The notes: a model not told the origin generated them from the sequence alone. Counted from the first letter of the stretch, positions 46,520 to 55,411 are shown. The stretch: DNA of 64,000 nt from Bacteroidales bacterium (GCA_028277395.1 JANQGJ010000012.1:37905-101904), one strand, 5' to 3'. Program-made: numbers and translations.

Positions 46520-47845
46520 TTATTTCCAGGTATCATCTTTGTAAGGATCAATGTTGAGGTTGTCCATTGTGTAGACTTCAAGAGTTAAGTAATCATTTAC
46601 TAATCTTAAACGGGCACCAATTATTGGTGTTAGCGGTTCTGGAAGTATATCCTGTGTATATCGCCCGTTGTCAGCCCATCCTCCAAATATTGTACTTGGA
46701 TTTTCTTCTGAAACCCATCCTGTATCACCTACAAGTTTATATGCATAACCTTCCTTGGTTTTTGAGATTTCCAGCTTTTGATATTGCAAGTCAAGTACAA
46801 ACGTTGAATATTCATTACTGCTGTTTTTAATTCTGGCTCCAACAACAACTGTTCCCGGAGGTACATTTACAACTTTGTCAGAAAACGAACCAACATCAGT
46901 ATCGGTATCAGCGCGTTTATAGTCATCTCTTGTAGTTTTGGTTGTATTTATCAATGTGCCAGGTATATTATCCTCAGATTTTCCATTACCATCTGTACCT
47001 GTTACTAATTCAGATTGGTATAACAATATTCCAACCTGCGATTGTCCGCCCCATGAATCAGCAAATATTTTTACCAGTTGCATTCCGGTTACAAGTTTGC
47101 CGTTGCCTTGTTTTGACACACCTATCTCACCATTTGTTATATCATATTGAGCTGTATGCAGATGTTTATCCAGCGATCCGGTTTCACCCAGATATGAATT
47201 GCTAAACAGTGTTTTCATATCGTTTATCATCTTGATCTGCTTTTTGATCTTTCCCAAGATGGTATCTGTTGTTACCTGTGCATCTCCTTTATCGCCTTTG
47301 TACTTGAAAACACTTGCATTTATATAAGTGTACAATGCCCGTTTTTGAACTGTTATAAAATATTGCAGGATCTGGTTGGCAAACAACTGTACACTGGTAG
47401 ATTTTGTGCCATCAGACTCATATAGTTTGGCATATTGTTGTATTAAACCATCCTGAATTTTCTGATCAATGGCATCAATTGCCCGTTCAACACCGGTGTT
47501 AATGTCGGTTACAGCTTCAGCCCAATCTTCAATATCCTTTCTGTAAATATCTTTAGAATATATCTTTGAAGAACCGTATTTCTGCAATGCGGCATATTCA
47601 CTGCTTATGAACTCCTCCTGTTCACGTGTTTGCTCAAGCAGATACTTAAGCTTTTCAAAAGCTATCAGCTTTTTTATGGATTCGTTGATCGATTCCAGTT
47701 CATCTTCAATTTTTGCCAGATGATCCTCAATTGAAGGTTCATCTTCTCCGCCTATTACGGTATCGTAAATCAGATTTGCATAATCCATTACCTCTTCAGC
47801 GGTTTCGTAGGCCTCAAGGCCTGCTTCAAATAGTGCAATTACCAT
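46520..47845 (-). CDS. Unrecognised helical-bundle plus beta-domain protein (toxin-like)
   Basis: At 441 residues it has no signal peptide. Residues 1-220 are almost entirely predicted alpha-helical with heptad patterns (EDHLAKIEDELESINESIKKLIAFEKLKYLLEQ, cut here by eye as a coiled coil). Residues about 240-440 are beta-rich with repeated WGGQSQVGILLYQ, VVGARIKNS and IIGARLRLVND phrases that recall beta-prism lectin-like (VMO-I type) folds. A long helical bundle plus a C-terminal beta lectin-like domain is the layout of several pore-forming toxins, but no known family was recognised. It carries a strong terminator and shares its promoter design with the HNH gene. Confidence 0.6.
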   Translation of the reverse strand: MVIALFEAGLEAYETAEEVMDYANLIYDTVIGGEDEPSIEDHLAKIEDELESINESIKKLIAFEKLKYLLEQTREQEEFISSEYAALQKYGSSKIYSKDIYRKDIEDWAEAVTDINTGVERAIDAIDQKIQDGLIQQYAKLYESDGTKSTSVQLFANQILQYFITVQKRALYTYINASVFKYKGDKGDAQVTTDTILGKIKKQIKMINDMKTLFSNSYLGETGSLDKHLHTAQYDITNGEIGVSKQGNGKLVTGMQLVKIFADSWGGQSQVGILLYQSELVTGTDGNGKSEDNIPGTLINTTKTTRDDYKRADTDTDVGSFSDKVVNVPPGTVVVGARIKNSSNEYSTFVLDLQYQKLEISKTKEGYAYKLVGDTGWVSEENPSTIFGGWADNGRYTQDILPEPLTPIIGARLRLVNDYLTLEVYTMDNLNIDPYKDDTWK

Positions 47846-47862
47846 AGTTTTTTGTTTTAGTT

Positions 47863-48006
47863 TTAATTAATAGAAAATATATTACTTACTCTAAGTTTTT
47901 CAATTACCAGCTGAGGTGATTTCACATGGGTTGTAAGTAACTCTTTTGGGTAATTACACCTGTTGATACATACCACAGCACATTTTTCTGATACCTTTAC
48001 TTTCAT
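47863..48006 (-). CDS. Possible 47-residue small protein upstream of the orphan gene
   Basis: An uninterrupted frame from ATG (48006) to TAA (47863), 18 bp before the orphan gene. It begins MKVKVSEKCAVVCINRC and contains three Cys close together, ending in a basic-hydrophobic region. Its start lies 91 bases below the -7 box at 48097, exactly the distance between -7 box and start codon of the HNH gene, which supports translation. It may also be chance; no homologue is known to me. Confidence 0.35.
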   Translation of the reverse strand: MKVKVSEKCAVVCINRCNYPKELLTTHVKSPQLVIEKLRVSNIFSIN

Positions 48007-48096
48007 AATACACTTACATTTGTTTTCATTTCCGGAAAACCATGTTTGTATTAGTTATCTAATTAATGTGTAGTGGTTCATCTACCTGTAATATGT

Positions 48097-48168
48097 CAAA
48101 CATAATAACAAATACTTCGTTTGTCAATACCCGTAAAGTGTAGGGGGTTTTTCTTAACTAAAATGTAG
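48097..48168 (-). promoter_or_regulatory. Orphan-gene promoter with two TGTAG boxes
   Basis: Minus-strand -7 TATGTTTG (48097-48104), 20-bp spacer, -33 TTG (48125-48127), and plus-strand TGTAG at 48139-48143 and 48164-48168. All distances equal those of the HNH promoter. Surrounding sequence is partly alike (GTCAATACCC, TCAAACATA, TTAATG), so the two promoters derive from one ancestor. Confidence 0.7.
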
Positions 48169-48416
48169 TTTTTGAGATTTTGTAAAATTATATAATCCTG
48201 CTTATGAAGCGTTTATGATTTTTTGATGATAAATAACATATCACCGGAAAATCTAATATAACTGCCGGGTTTCATTCAAAACAGTTTGCAACTTGTGATA
48301 TCACGGAAAATTTTTCAGGTTCTTTTGATTCGTGCACATTAATGCAAAATAATGTATATACATTACTTATTTGGAATTATGAAAATCATATACCTGTTTT
48401 GTGTTTTGTCCGAATA
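48169..48416. other. Intergenic region before the DUF418-like gene
   Basis: About 250 bp of AT-rich sequence between the orphan promoter and the end of the next gene. I see no gene, hairpin or repeat in it. Confidence 0.4.
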
Positions 48417-49493
48417 TTAACAAAGCTTCCTCAATACCCACTCCAGTGGGCCGTTTTTATGGAACTTCAACCAGATCACCGCAAAAACAATACATACAAA
48501 GCTAAAACCAAATGAGTATAAAAGCGAAAATTCAATTGAAAGACTGCCCATTTTCTGAGGATACACTAATTCAATTATACCCATACCAATTATCACATGT
48601 GCAACATAAAAAGTGAGCGCAAGCTTTCCGGTTTTATTTAATGCTGTTATTATTATGTTTTCAGAATATTTTTGGGCAAGAAGTATACATGCCGATATTA
48701 CCATTATTGCGGTAGATACGCCATTTATCATGTACAATGGCATAGGTGGCATCGGATCGGTTCCAAACAATGGCTTTAAATTTTCAACAGTGTCAAACCC
48801 GCTTCTTGTAAAATAGCTTATAAGGCCAACAGATACTATATTGTTCACCAATACAAATACTATTATACTTATCCATAATGAGGTCTTTACGAATTTTATG
48901 TTGCTCAGATCCTGCCTGCCAAACCATAACCCGGCAAGCATAAAGGCTGCCCAGGGGATCACCGGGTGAAATCCGTTGTAAAACAGGTTACGGAAAAACC
49001 CTTTGAAAGTCCAGAAATTACTGTATTCAAGAGTTGCAAAATTCCATCCGGTTTCATAATCCCATAACATAAGCATTACCGGGAATAGCATGATCAATAC
49101 TATAACTCCCCAAACTATTGTCCCAGGTTTTGAGTTTATAAAAAACAAAGTTATTATCATGTAGATGGCGTAGAAATGAAGTATATCCGCAGGCCAGATA
49201 CTTATGTACGACAATCCGATTACAAATAAAAATACTGAACGCCTGATTATTGTTTTCATTGACAGCCTGAGTCTGGCTTTGTCGTTGTTTCTTACTGCTT
49301 CATTTGTCATCAATGCAATACCTATTCCTGCAAGTACCACAAATGTTGCAGCTGCTTTTCCATCAAATATTTGTACAAATGATGCAAGCCATTCATTTCC
49401 CTCACCACCCAGCACAATTTTGAAATTTACTATGATCATTCCGATTACAGCCAGTGCACGGGCAACATCTATTCCTGTAATTCTGTTTGTCAT
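48417..49493 (-). CDS. Multi-pass membrane protein, DUF418/acyltransferase-like
   Basis: A 358-residue inner-membrane protein with about ten hydrophobic helices. Its N-terminus, RITGIDVARALAVIGMIIVNF, is the signature opening of DUF418 and of the related heparan-glucosaminide acetyltransferase-like families; another conserved block is PVIPWAAFMLAGLWFGRQ. Members are proposed to move acyl groups across the membrane, but no substrate is known for DUF418 proteins. It lies 28 bp after the DUF4332 gene on the same strand, so they may form an operon. Confidence 0.8.
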   Translation of the reverse strand: MTNRITGIDVARALAVIGMIIVNFKIVLGGEGNEWLASFVQIFDGKAAATFVVLAGIGIALMTNEAVRNNDKARLRLSMKTIIRRSVFLFVIGLSYISIWPADILHFYAIYMIITLFFINSKPGTIVWGVIVLIMLFPVMLMLWDYETGWNFATLEYSNFWTFKGFFRNLFYNGFHPVIPWAAFMLAGLWFGRQDLSNIKFVKTSLWISIIVFVLVNNIVSVGLISYFTRSGFDTVENLKPLFGTDPMPPMPLYMINGVSTAIMVISACILLAQKYSENIIITALNKTGKLALTFYVAHVIIGMGIIELVYPQKMGSLSIEFSLLYSFGFSFVCIVFAVIWLKFHKNGPLEWVLRKLC

Positions 49494-49521
49494 ACCATAA
49501 TTATTTTCCTGTCAGGCGATA

Positions 49522-50202
49522 CTAATACTCAACCTCCAGTTGTATATCTCTTGCAGCCTCAACAAATATTTTCATATCGTTCAACCCAATATGACCTTTG
49601 TAATATCCTTTTTCGCTGTTGATCTGATTTATTTTCTCATGAAGTTCAACAGGATCTGCCTCCGCAGCTTTCTCAGCTGTATCAATACCAACACCCAACA
49701 ACATATGCGCAAATGTATAGCCCACATATTTTATCCTCGAAAGATCCGTTAACCTTGTTAACTTCATTATCTCAGAATTGCTGATACCTGTTTCTTCTTC
49801 CAGCTCTTTACGCTTTTCAGGAGTGACTATTCTGTCATACAGCTTTTTTGTGTTCTTTATTCCAATCTGTTCAAGCTTTTGTACCGTAACTTCCGAAATA
49901 TCAGCAAAATCTTTCAGTCTGTTTGGTAACGGCAACATACTTTTTACCTCCCTTAACAGTATTTTTAAATAGTCTTCTGTAAATAATTCCCCTTTATCTT
50001 TAGAAAGCTTTTCTATATTACCCTTCTTTTTTAGATACCTGAAAAGTTCTTCTACATTTTTAATTCCAATGGTAGAAAAATAGCCAAATCTCTCATCCAT
50101 AGTTTCCCTCAGGATCATCCTGCTTGGTGGCAAATAAAAGTTCAACAGCTTTTGCCTGTATGTTTCAAGACTTATGTTTGTTAAATCTATGTAATATCCC
50201 AT
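49522..50202 (-). CDS. DUF4332 helix-hairpin-helix protein
   Basis: At 226 residues it contains repeated helix-hairpin-helix-like segments: FGYFSTIGIKNVEELFRYL, LEQIGIKNTKKLYDRI and IKYVGYTFAHMLLGVGIDTAEKAAEAD. This is the DUF4332 pattern, in which pseudo-HhH repeats resemble DNA polymerase or ligase HhH modules. There is no catalytic motif. It may bind nucleic acid or act as a scaffold. It is followed 28 bp later by the DUF418-like membrane gene. Confidence 0.8.
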   Translation of the reverse strand: MGYYIDLTNISLETYRQKLLNFYLPPSRMILRETMDERFGYFSTIGIKNVEELFRYLKKKGNIEKLSKDKGELFTEDYLKILLREVKSMLPLPNRLKDFADISEVTVQKLEQIGIKNTKKLYDRIVTPEKRKELEEETGISNSEIMKLTRLTDLSRIKYVGYTFAHMLLGVGIDTAEKAAEADPVELHEKINQINSEKGYYKGHIGLNDMKIFVEAARDIQLEVEY

Positions 50203-50551
50203 ATTATTAATTTGATTATTGTTTATTAGATTATAATATTCATAATTATTCCGGTATTCATTATTATGCTTTTCAAACAGATAATTATGACCTTACAAAG
50301 ATATTAATTTCATTTTCGAAAGCACACTTTATTTCAAGCTGTTAACAATATTTTGCAACCTGACACGACATTCAATAGATCTTGCTAGTATTTTGTTTAC
50401 ATCTGAAATGATATTAACCGTAACGCGTTAATAAAACAAGATAATACAGCAGTGATCCGTCCGACTAAATAAGTACCTTAGCCGATAAACTATATTGTAA
50501 TAATATCCGTTCTGATATTGTTACATATTACAAAAAATTAAATCTCAGACC
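50203..50551. promoter_or_regulatory. Intergenic region with -7 box for the DUF4332 gene
   Basis: A divergent region of 349 bp. The minus strand has TATCTTTG at 50296-50303 (exact TAnnTTTG), giving the DUF4332 gene a leader of about 88 nt. A 6-bp dyad ATTAAC/GTTAAT lies at 50413-50432. For the plus-strand gene at 50552 only a one-mismatch box (TACCTTAG, near 50474) is seen. Confidence 0.4.
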
Positions 50552-52327
50552 ATGCAAAAAGCACGTTTGGCAACGACAATATTTCTGGCATTTGTAATAA
50601 TGCTGATAAATAATTCATGTAAAAAGGATGACTCTACACCATCTGGAGAAAATAAAAAATACGCACTCACAAAACATTTACTGGAAACAGAACTTCCCTG
50701 TTTCGTAAATATAATGTTTGAAGTTACCGACTCCGATGGCAGAGGTGTTCCAAATCTTGTAACAAGCGATTTCATAGTAGAGGAAGATGGTCAGCCCGTA
50801 TCACCAACCGAATCGGCAATGACAGTGAAAAATAAGGATGGGATTGCCTACAGGGTAAAAACTGTTCTTATGCTCGACAATAGTGCCAGTGTTGGCAGCA
50901 ACCTCAATGAGATTAAATCATCTGCTATAAATCTTGTAAACAATATTGTGAGTCAGCAGGAAATTGCTATTTATGTTTTTTCTGAAGAAGCTGTAATGCT
51001 TCAGGATTTTACAAGCGACATAAACACTCTGACAACTGCCATAAACTCCATTTCTCTGGGATACGCCACAACAAACCTTTACGGCAGTATTAAAACAGGT
51101 GTTAGCAGGTGGGATGATTTTTACTCGACACAGGCAATTGAACAGGGATTCCTGATCGTTATTACCGATGGTAGTGATACCCAGGGATCAAGCACACTGC
51201 AAAGTGCTCTTGACGAAATTGGTGATAAAAAAGTTTATACAGTTGGGTTAGGCAGTGAACAGGATGAGAATGCACTTCAACAACTTGGTACCGCAGGTTA
51301 TTACTCACTTGAAAATTTCTCTGAATTGTCAGATCAGTTCAAGGAAATCCAGGATGAGATAATTTCATATGCAAACAGTTTCTATTACCTGTATTATATG
51401 AGTCCTAAAAGAGGTGATAATATTCACTCCCTTAAACTTTCCGTTAAAGATAATGTGAGCTTTTCTGCCAATGCAAATATAGTTGGTGAATTCAGCAGTA
51501 GCGGGTTTTATTCTGTACAACAGGGTGTTGTTGTAAATAATGGAATAACTGAACTTGATCTTATTCAGGATGGCAGTACATATTTATCGGCATTAACCTA
51601 TTTACCTGTAAACAATCCAAGCTATAGCTGGCAATCGTCAGATAATGACATTGTTTCAGTAACAGCAAGCGTTAACGACAATAGCAGTGCTACAATTACT
51701 GCAACAGGAAATCCCGGAGAAAGTGCTACAATTACTGTTACCGACCTTTCAAATTCATTAAGTACTACCGTTGATGTTAATATTGTTGAAAGTCCGTACG
51801 TTGAGTTTACTGATCCACGGGATAATGTTTCGTATAATTCAATACAAATTGGCAGCCAGATATGGATGGCAGAGAACCTGGAATACGAATCTGAATCAGG
51901 TAGCTGGGAATATGAAAACAGTGCAATCTACGGTGCTACATATGGCCGTCTTTACAACTGGGAAACAGCTAACGATGTATGTCCTGATGGCTGGCATCTT
52001 CCGTCAAATCAGGAGTGGTCGACTTTAATTTCACATCTTGGAGGTGCCGGTGAGGCCGGAGGAAAGCTTAAAGAATCCGGACCGGTTCATTGGAAAGTTC
52101 CAAACTCAAACGCCACAAATGAAAGCTATTTTTCAGCATTACCCGGAGGCTTAAGAACTCCGGCTGAAGATTTCCTGAATCTTGGTGAAAATGCCTATTT
52201 CTGGTCAGCAACATCAGTTGACAACATTGATGCATACTACAGAAAACTTGATTATGACAGGGGATCAATTGCATACGGACCAAAAGAAAAAGGCAGTGCA
52301 TTGAGTGTAAGGTGTGTTAAAGATTAG
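50552..52327 (+). CDS. Lipoprotein with VWA, bacterial Ig-like and Fisump domains
   Basis: At 591 residues it has a lipoprotein signal ending IINNSCKKDD-type (Cys near 23). A von Willebrand A domain spans about 95-275, with the metal-ion-dependent adhesion site DNSAS, a downstream Thr in YATTNLYG, and the Asp of VITDGSDTQG. A BIG2-like Ig domain (about 325-410) follows, then the Fibrobacter-succinogenes-major-paralogue domain (YNSIQIGSQIWMAENL through WHLPSNQEW to SVRCVKD). The combination suggests a surface adhesion or matrix-binding protein. No T9SS tail is present. Confidence 0.88.
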   Translation: MQKARLATTIFLAFVIMLINNSCKKDDSTPSGENKKYALTKHLLETELPCFVNIMFEVTDSDGRGVPNLVTSDFIVEEDGQPVSPTESAMTVKNKDGIAYRVKTVLMLDNSASVGSNLNEIKSSAINLVNNIVSQQEIAIYVFSEEAVMLQDFTSDINTLTTAINSISLGYATTNLYGSIKTGVSRWDDFYSTQAIEQGFLIVITDGSDTQGSSTLQSALDEIGDKKVYTVGLGSEQDENALQQLGTAGYYSLENFSELSDQFKEIQDEIISYANSFYYLYYMSPKRGDNIHSLKLSVKDNVSFSANANIVGEFSSSGFYSVQQGVVVNNGITELDLIQDGSTYLSALTYLPVNNPSYSWQSSDNDIVSVTASVNDNSSATITATGNPGESATITVTDLSNSLSTTVDVNIVESPYVEFTDPRDNVSYNSIQIGSQIWMAENLEYESESGSWEYENSAIYGATYGRLYNWETANDVCPDGWHLPSNQEWSTLISHLGGAGEAGGKLKESGPVHWKVPNSNATNESYFSALPGGLRTPAEDFLNLGENAYFWSATSVDNIDAYYRKLDYDRGSIAYGPKEKGSALSVRCVKD

Positions 52328-52360
52328 ATCAAGTTAATCTGGTTATCTCTTGTGCTTTTA

Positions 52361-52997
52361 ACCATGAAGCCTGTCTGCCTCTGGTATGGGGCACTAAGTT
52401 TCACTAAATAAAGAATTTATAGATATCATTCCTTTGTGCACCTTCGTGAAACCTTTGAGTCCTTCGTGGTTAAATAAACCACCAAGCCTGCCATTAGCAT
52501 GAGTCACTAAGTAGAACACTAAATTCCACTAAGTAAAAAAATTGCAGATATTATTCCTTCGCGCACCTTAGTGAAATCCTTTGAGTCCTTTGTGGTTAAA
52601 TAAACCACCAAGCCTGCCTTTGGCATGAACCACTAAGTACAACACTAAATTCCACTAAGTAAAAAAATTGTAGATATCATTCCTTCGAGCACCTTCGTGA
52701 AACCCTTTGAGTTCTTTGTGGTTAAATAAACCACCAAGCCTGCCTTTGGCATGAGCCACTAAGTACAACACTAAATTCCACTAAGTAAAAAAATTGTAGA
52801 GATTATTCCTTCGTGCACCTTCGTGAAACCCTTCGAGTCCTTCGTGGTTAAACAAACCACCAAGCCTCCCCTTGGCATGAACAACTAAGTACAACACTAA
52901 ATTCCACTAAGTAAAAAAATTGTAAATATTATTCCTTTGTGCACCTTCGTGAAACCCTTTGAGTCCTTCGCGGTTAAACAAACAGACAAGCCCTGTT
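52361..52997. repeat. Five tandem copies of a 126-bp repeat
   Basis: The landmark GAGT-C-TT-GTGGTTAAA recurs at 52457, 52583, 52709, 52835 and 52961, an exact 126-bp period. Each unit contains CACTAAG, CCACTAAGTAAA, TTCGTGAAACC and GTGGTTAAA-n-AAACCAC, the last able to form a small hairpin. Units 2-5 are highly alike, and unit 1 is slightly shorter and more diverged. It lies between convergent genes and has no coding frame. I recall similar CCTTCGTGAAACC/TTCGTGGTTAAA sequences as common interspersed repeats in Bacteroidota. Confidence 0.92.
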
Positions 52998-53007
52998 AAT
53001 CCAAGTC

Positions 53008-53685
53008 CTACAGACTTTTCAGGTTATTATTACTTCTTTTATCTTCGATTAAATCAAATTCACAACCGGTTTTTCCATTATCAATTGCAATACTAACCGG
53101 TGTATCATTACCAGCTTTTCCAGAAACGACCATTACTTTTCCTGATGAAACCGGTCTACTATTCCGGGTAATTTCAAATACCTGACCTTTGCTACAAAAA
53201 AGATAATTCAATGTATTTTTTTTAAGGGAATATATGGAGTCATCACTAATTCTGACTTTTGAAGAATTAACCTCCGGTAAATAAAACAACATCCCAATAT
53301 CTCTGACAAGCATCTTAACCAACAACTTTTTATTCATTGGTTCCATAATGTAGTGAATGATTTCAGATTTATTCTCATCAAACGGGAATTCAAAGTCAAA
53401 ATACTTCATTCCCAGTTCCGACATCGAAACAACCCGATATGAGTTATCGAGCTTCTTGATCAGTGTTATACCACTTATATTCCTGCCATAAAAACTAAAG
53501 TTTGTCCTGTATTTTGCTAAACTGAAACCCTCACCAAAAATGTAAATGCTTGAAATACTAAACTCATCAGAATCCTCCAGCTTTTTATATCCTGAATGCG
53601 AACATGAAGTCCCTGATATGATCATTATTAACACAAAAAAAACTGTATTAACCAGAATACCGGAGGTGAATTGTTTATTTCTCAT
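53008..53685 (-). CDS. Lipoprotein of unknown function, in operon with LolA-like gene
   Basis: At 225 residues it has a lipoprotein signal ending ISGTSCSHSG (Cys near 28). The mature part is beta-rich with no motif I know. Its start overlaps the LolA-like gene's stop by 11 bp, and that gene in turn overlaps the deacetylase gene, so the three are translationally coupled. A role as an outer-membrane lipoprotein that works with the LolA-like carrier is inference. Confidence 0.8.
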   Translation of the reverse strand: MRNKQFTSGILVNTVFFVLIMIISGTSCSHSGYKKLEDSDEFSISSIYIFGEGFSLAKYRTNFSFYGRNISGITLIKKLDNSYRVVSMSELGMKYFDFEFPFDENKSEIIHYIMEPMNKKLLVKMLVRDIGMLFYLPEVNSSKVRISDDSIYSLKKNTLNYLFCSKGQVFEITRNSRPVSSGKVMVVSGKAGNDTPVSIAIDNGKTGCEFDLIEDKRSNNNLKSL

Positions 53686-54331
53686 TCTGCTCGATTAAAA
53701 ATCGTGTATCGGGAATTTCAGCATTGACTTTCTTATCCAGAAACAGAATTGAAGTAAAATCATCACCTGGTTCATAAAATATCACCTTCTCCACATCCAG
53801 ACTATTCTTACTAAAATAGATGTCAATAGAAGTCAGCATTGAACTCACATTTTCATCTTCAGGTAGTAGTCTTGCAAGATAATAATCATCGTTTTGCAGT
53901 AACTCTGAACCAAAATCATCCATTTCAAGGAAGTCACCTCTAATGGCCGTTACTATCATATTATTAATCTCCTGAAAAAGCGGATTGGAATCAATATCAA
54001 AATCATTTGCATTTCCATTGTTTACAATAGTAAAGATCCCATTGTAAATCAGTATGGTGTAATCTATTGGTGTATCATATTGCCATCTGACACTATTTTC
54101 TTTTTTAAACAGAAAAACCCCATGACTTATAATAACCTCATTCAACATCCACAAATGCTTTTCCTGAATGAACTTACTTTCTATTGTATTAGTGTTCCTG
54201 GCATGGTCCAATAACTTTTGTCTTATCAGATTTACATCCTCAGGTTTTGTAAATTCGTTATTTTGTGAAATGCATGTTGCTGACACTAACAGCATTACGA
54301 ATCCGATCAATAAACAATATTTAATTTTCAT
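53675..54331 (-). CDS. LolA-like periplasmic carrier
   Basis: A 218-residue protein with a signal peptide (MKIKYCLLIGFVMLLVSATCISQ cut near residue 22 by eye). It shows the LolA fold pattern: TIESKFIQEKHL near residue 45, GVFLFKKENSVRWQYDTP near 75, and a C-terminal STDIYFSKNSLDVEKVIFYEP-type strand pair. LolA carries hydrophobic lipoprotein tails across the periplasm. Paralogues also occur next to lipid or polyene biosynthesis genes. This one sits with a polysaccharide deacetylase rather than with housekeeping genes, so a specialised cargo is likely. Confidence 0.85.
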   Translation of the reverse strand: MKIKYCLLIGFVMLLVSATCISQNNEFTKPEDVNLIRQKLLDHARNTNTIESKFIQEKHLWMLNEVIISHGVFLFKKENSVRWQYDTPIDYTILIYNGIFTIVNNGNANDFDIDSNPLFQEINNMIVTAIRGDFLEMDDFGSELLQNDDYYLARLLPEDENVSSMLTSIDIYFSKNSLDVEKVIFYEPGDDFTSILFLDKKVNAEIPDTRFLIEQNEK

Positions 54332-55088
54332 AAGCTGATTCTTCTATCAAACTATCAAGGCTTACAACCTTGTAATCATTATTTTCAAGCCAAATTAAAT
54401 AACTTTCAATAATGGAAATTATTTCACTTTGTGTATCATGAAACAGAACAATATCACCAGGCTTAGTATGATTTATCAACTTCGAAATAACCTTGTCGGT
54501 TTTTAAAACTGTGTCAAACGACCGTAAACTCCAACCAATTGATTTCATCCCGGCTTTACGAATTGCTCTTCCAAGCATTGGGTTAGTAACACCATAAGGT
54601 GGCCGGAAGAAACGCGGTTTCACTCCTGTTGCCCGTTCAATAATATCATTGGTATCAACAATTTCGTTGTGCATTTTTGCCGAAGAAAACAAATCAAAAT
54701 AACCGGAATGGCTGAAAGAATGATTTCCAATAATATGCCCTTTTGAAATAATATCTGCCGCGATATCCCGATTATCGGCCACATGTCTTCCAACACAAAA
54801 ATAAGTAGCAACTACATTATATTTATCAAGAAGTGAAAGTAATTTGGGAGTGATCTCAGGATGTGGTCCATCATCAAATGATATTGCAATCTTTTTTTCA
54901 GAAGTGTCTATGCTACACGTTGACCTGACAAAGTAATTCAAATTAATAACAGTTGCCCCGATAATATTGCATGTAAGGTAGATCAACAAAACAGGTATAA
55001 TATAGTTAAAGGAAATTAAACCAAAATACCATCCGGCAATTATTAACAATGTTACAATAGCTGTAATAATATTTACCCTTCTGCTCAT
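54321..55088 (-). CDS. Membrane-anchored polysaccharide deacetylase (NodB family)
   Basis: At 255 residues it has two N-terminal transmembrane helices (about 8-50), then a CE4/NodB catalytic domain. Metal and catalytic motifs are intact: SFDDGPHP (near 73), GNHSFSH (near 122), RFFRPPYG (near 155) and IVLFHDT (near 222). It should remove N-acetyl or similar groups from a cell-surface glycan. It is the first gene of the three-gene overlapping operon and has a -7 box at 55134-55141. Confidence 0.9.
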   Translation of the reverse strand: MSRRVNIITAIVTLLIIAGWYFGLISFNYIIPVLLIYLTCNIIGATVINLNYFVRSTCSIDTSEKKIAISFDDGPHPEITPKLLSLLDKYNVVATYFCVGRHVADNRDIAADIISKGHIIGNHSFSHSGYFDLFSSAKMHNEIVDTNDIIERATGVKPRFFRPPYGVTNPMLGRAIRKAGMKSIGWSLRSFDTVLKTDKVISKLINHTKPGDIVLFHDTQSEIISIIESYLIWLENNDYKVVSLDSLIEESAYEN

Positions 55089-55133
55089 TCGATCAATCTA
55101 AAAAATGCAATCATTAATTTAAGCCTGATTGTG

Positions 55134-55141
55134 CAAAGTTA
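55134..55141 (-). promoter_or_regulatory. Candidate -7 box (TAACTTTG) for the deacetylase operon
   Basis: An exact TAnnTTTG match on the minus strand, 46 bases before the start at 55088. No matching -33 element was found. Confidence 0.4.
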
Positions 55142-55235
55142 TTCTTTTTTACTTCAATTAAACCCGGATTGACTCTTTCAAGTCAACTTCACCAAAACCA
55201 TTATTTCCTTGATTATGTGACACATATCCGTTTTT

Positions 55236-55300
55236 AAACGTTTACAAACGTATGTAAACGCTTAATATACGGCTTACAAAAAATACCCGCTATATGTTTG
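55236..55300 (+). promoter_or_regulatory. ssb upstream region with three 10-bp-phased AAACG iterons and -7 box
   Basis: AAACG recurs at 55236, 55246 and 55256, exactly one helical turn apart. The last two also form the dyad CGTTTAC/GTAAACG (55239-55260). A -7 box TATGTTTG lies at 55293-55300, giving the ssb gene a leader of about 105 nt. The iterons look like an operator, but which protein binds is unknown; they could also serve the divergent deacetylase operon. Confidence 0.5.
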
Positions 55301-55411
55301 CAATGTAATTCGTTAATTATCATCTCAATGCATCTGGTAAAATTATCAGGTCATGTATTGTCAGACTAGAAGAAAACATAATAAAATATTAATAAACTAA
55401 AATTTTATAAT

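Noticed and set aside
52361..52997. CRISPR array
   Set aside because: The whole 126-bp unit is repeated; there are no short identical repeats separated by unique spacers and no cas genes nearby.
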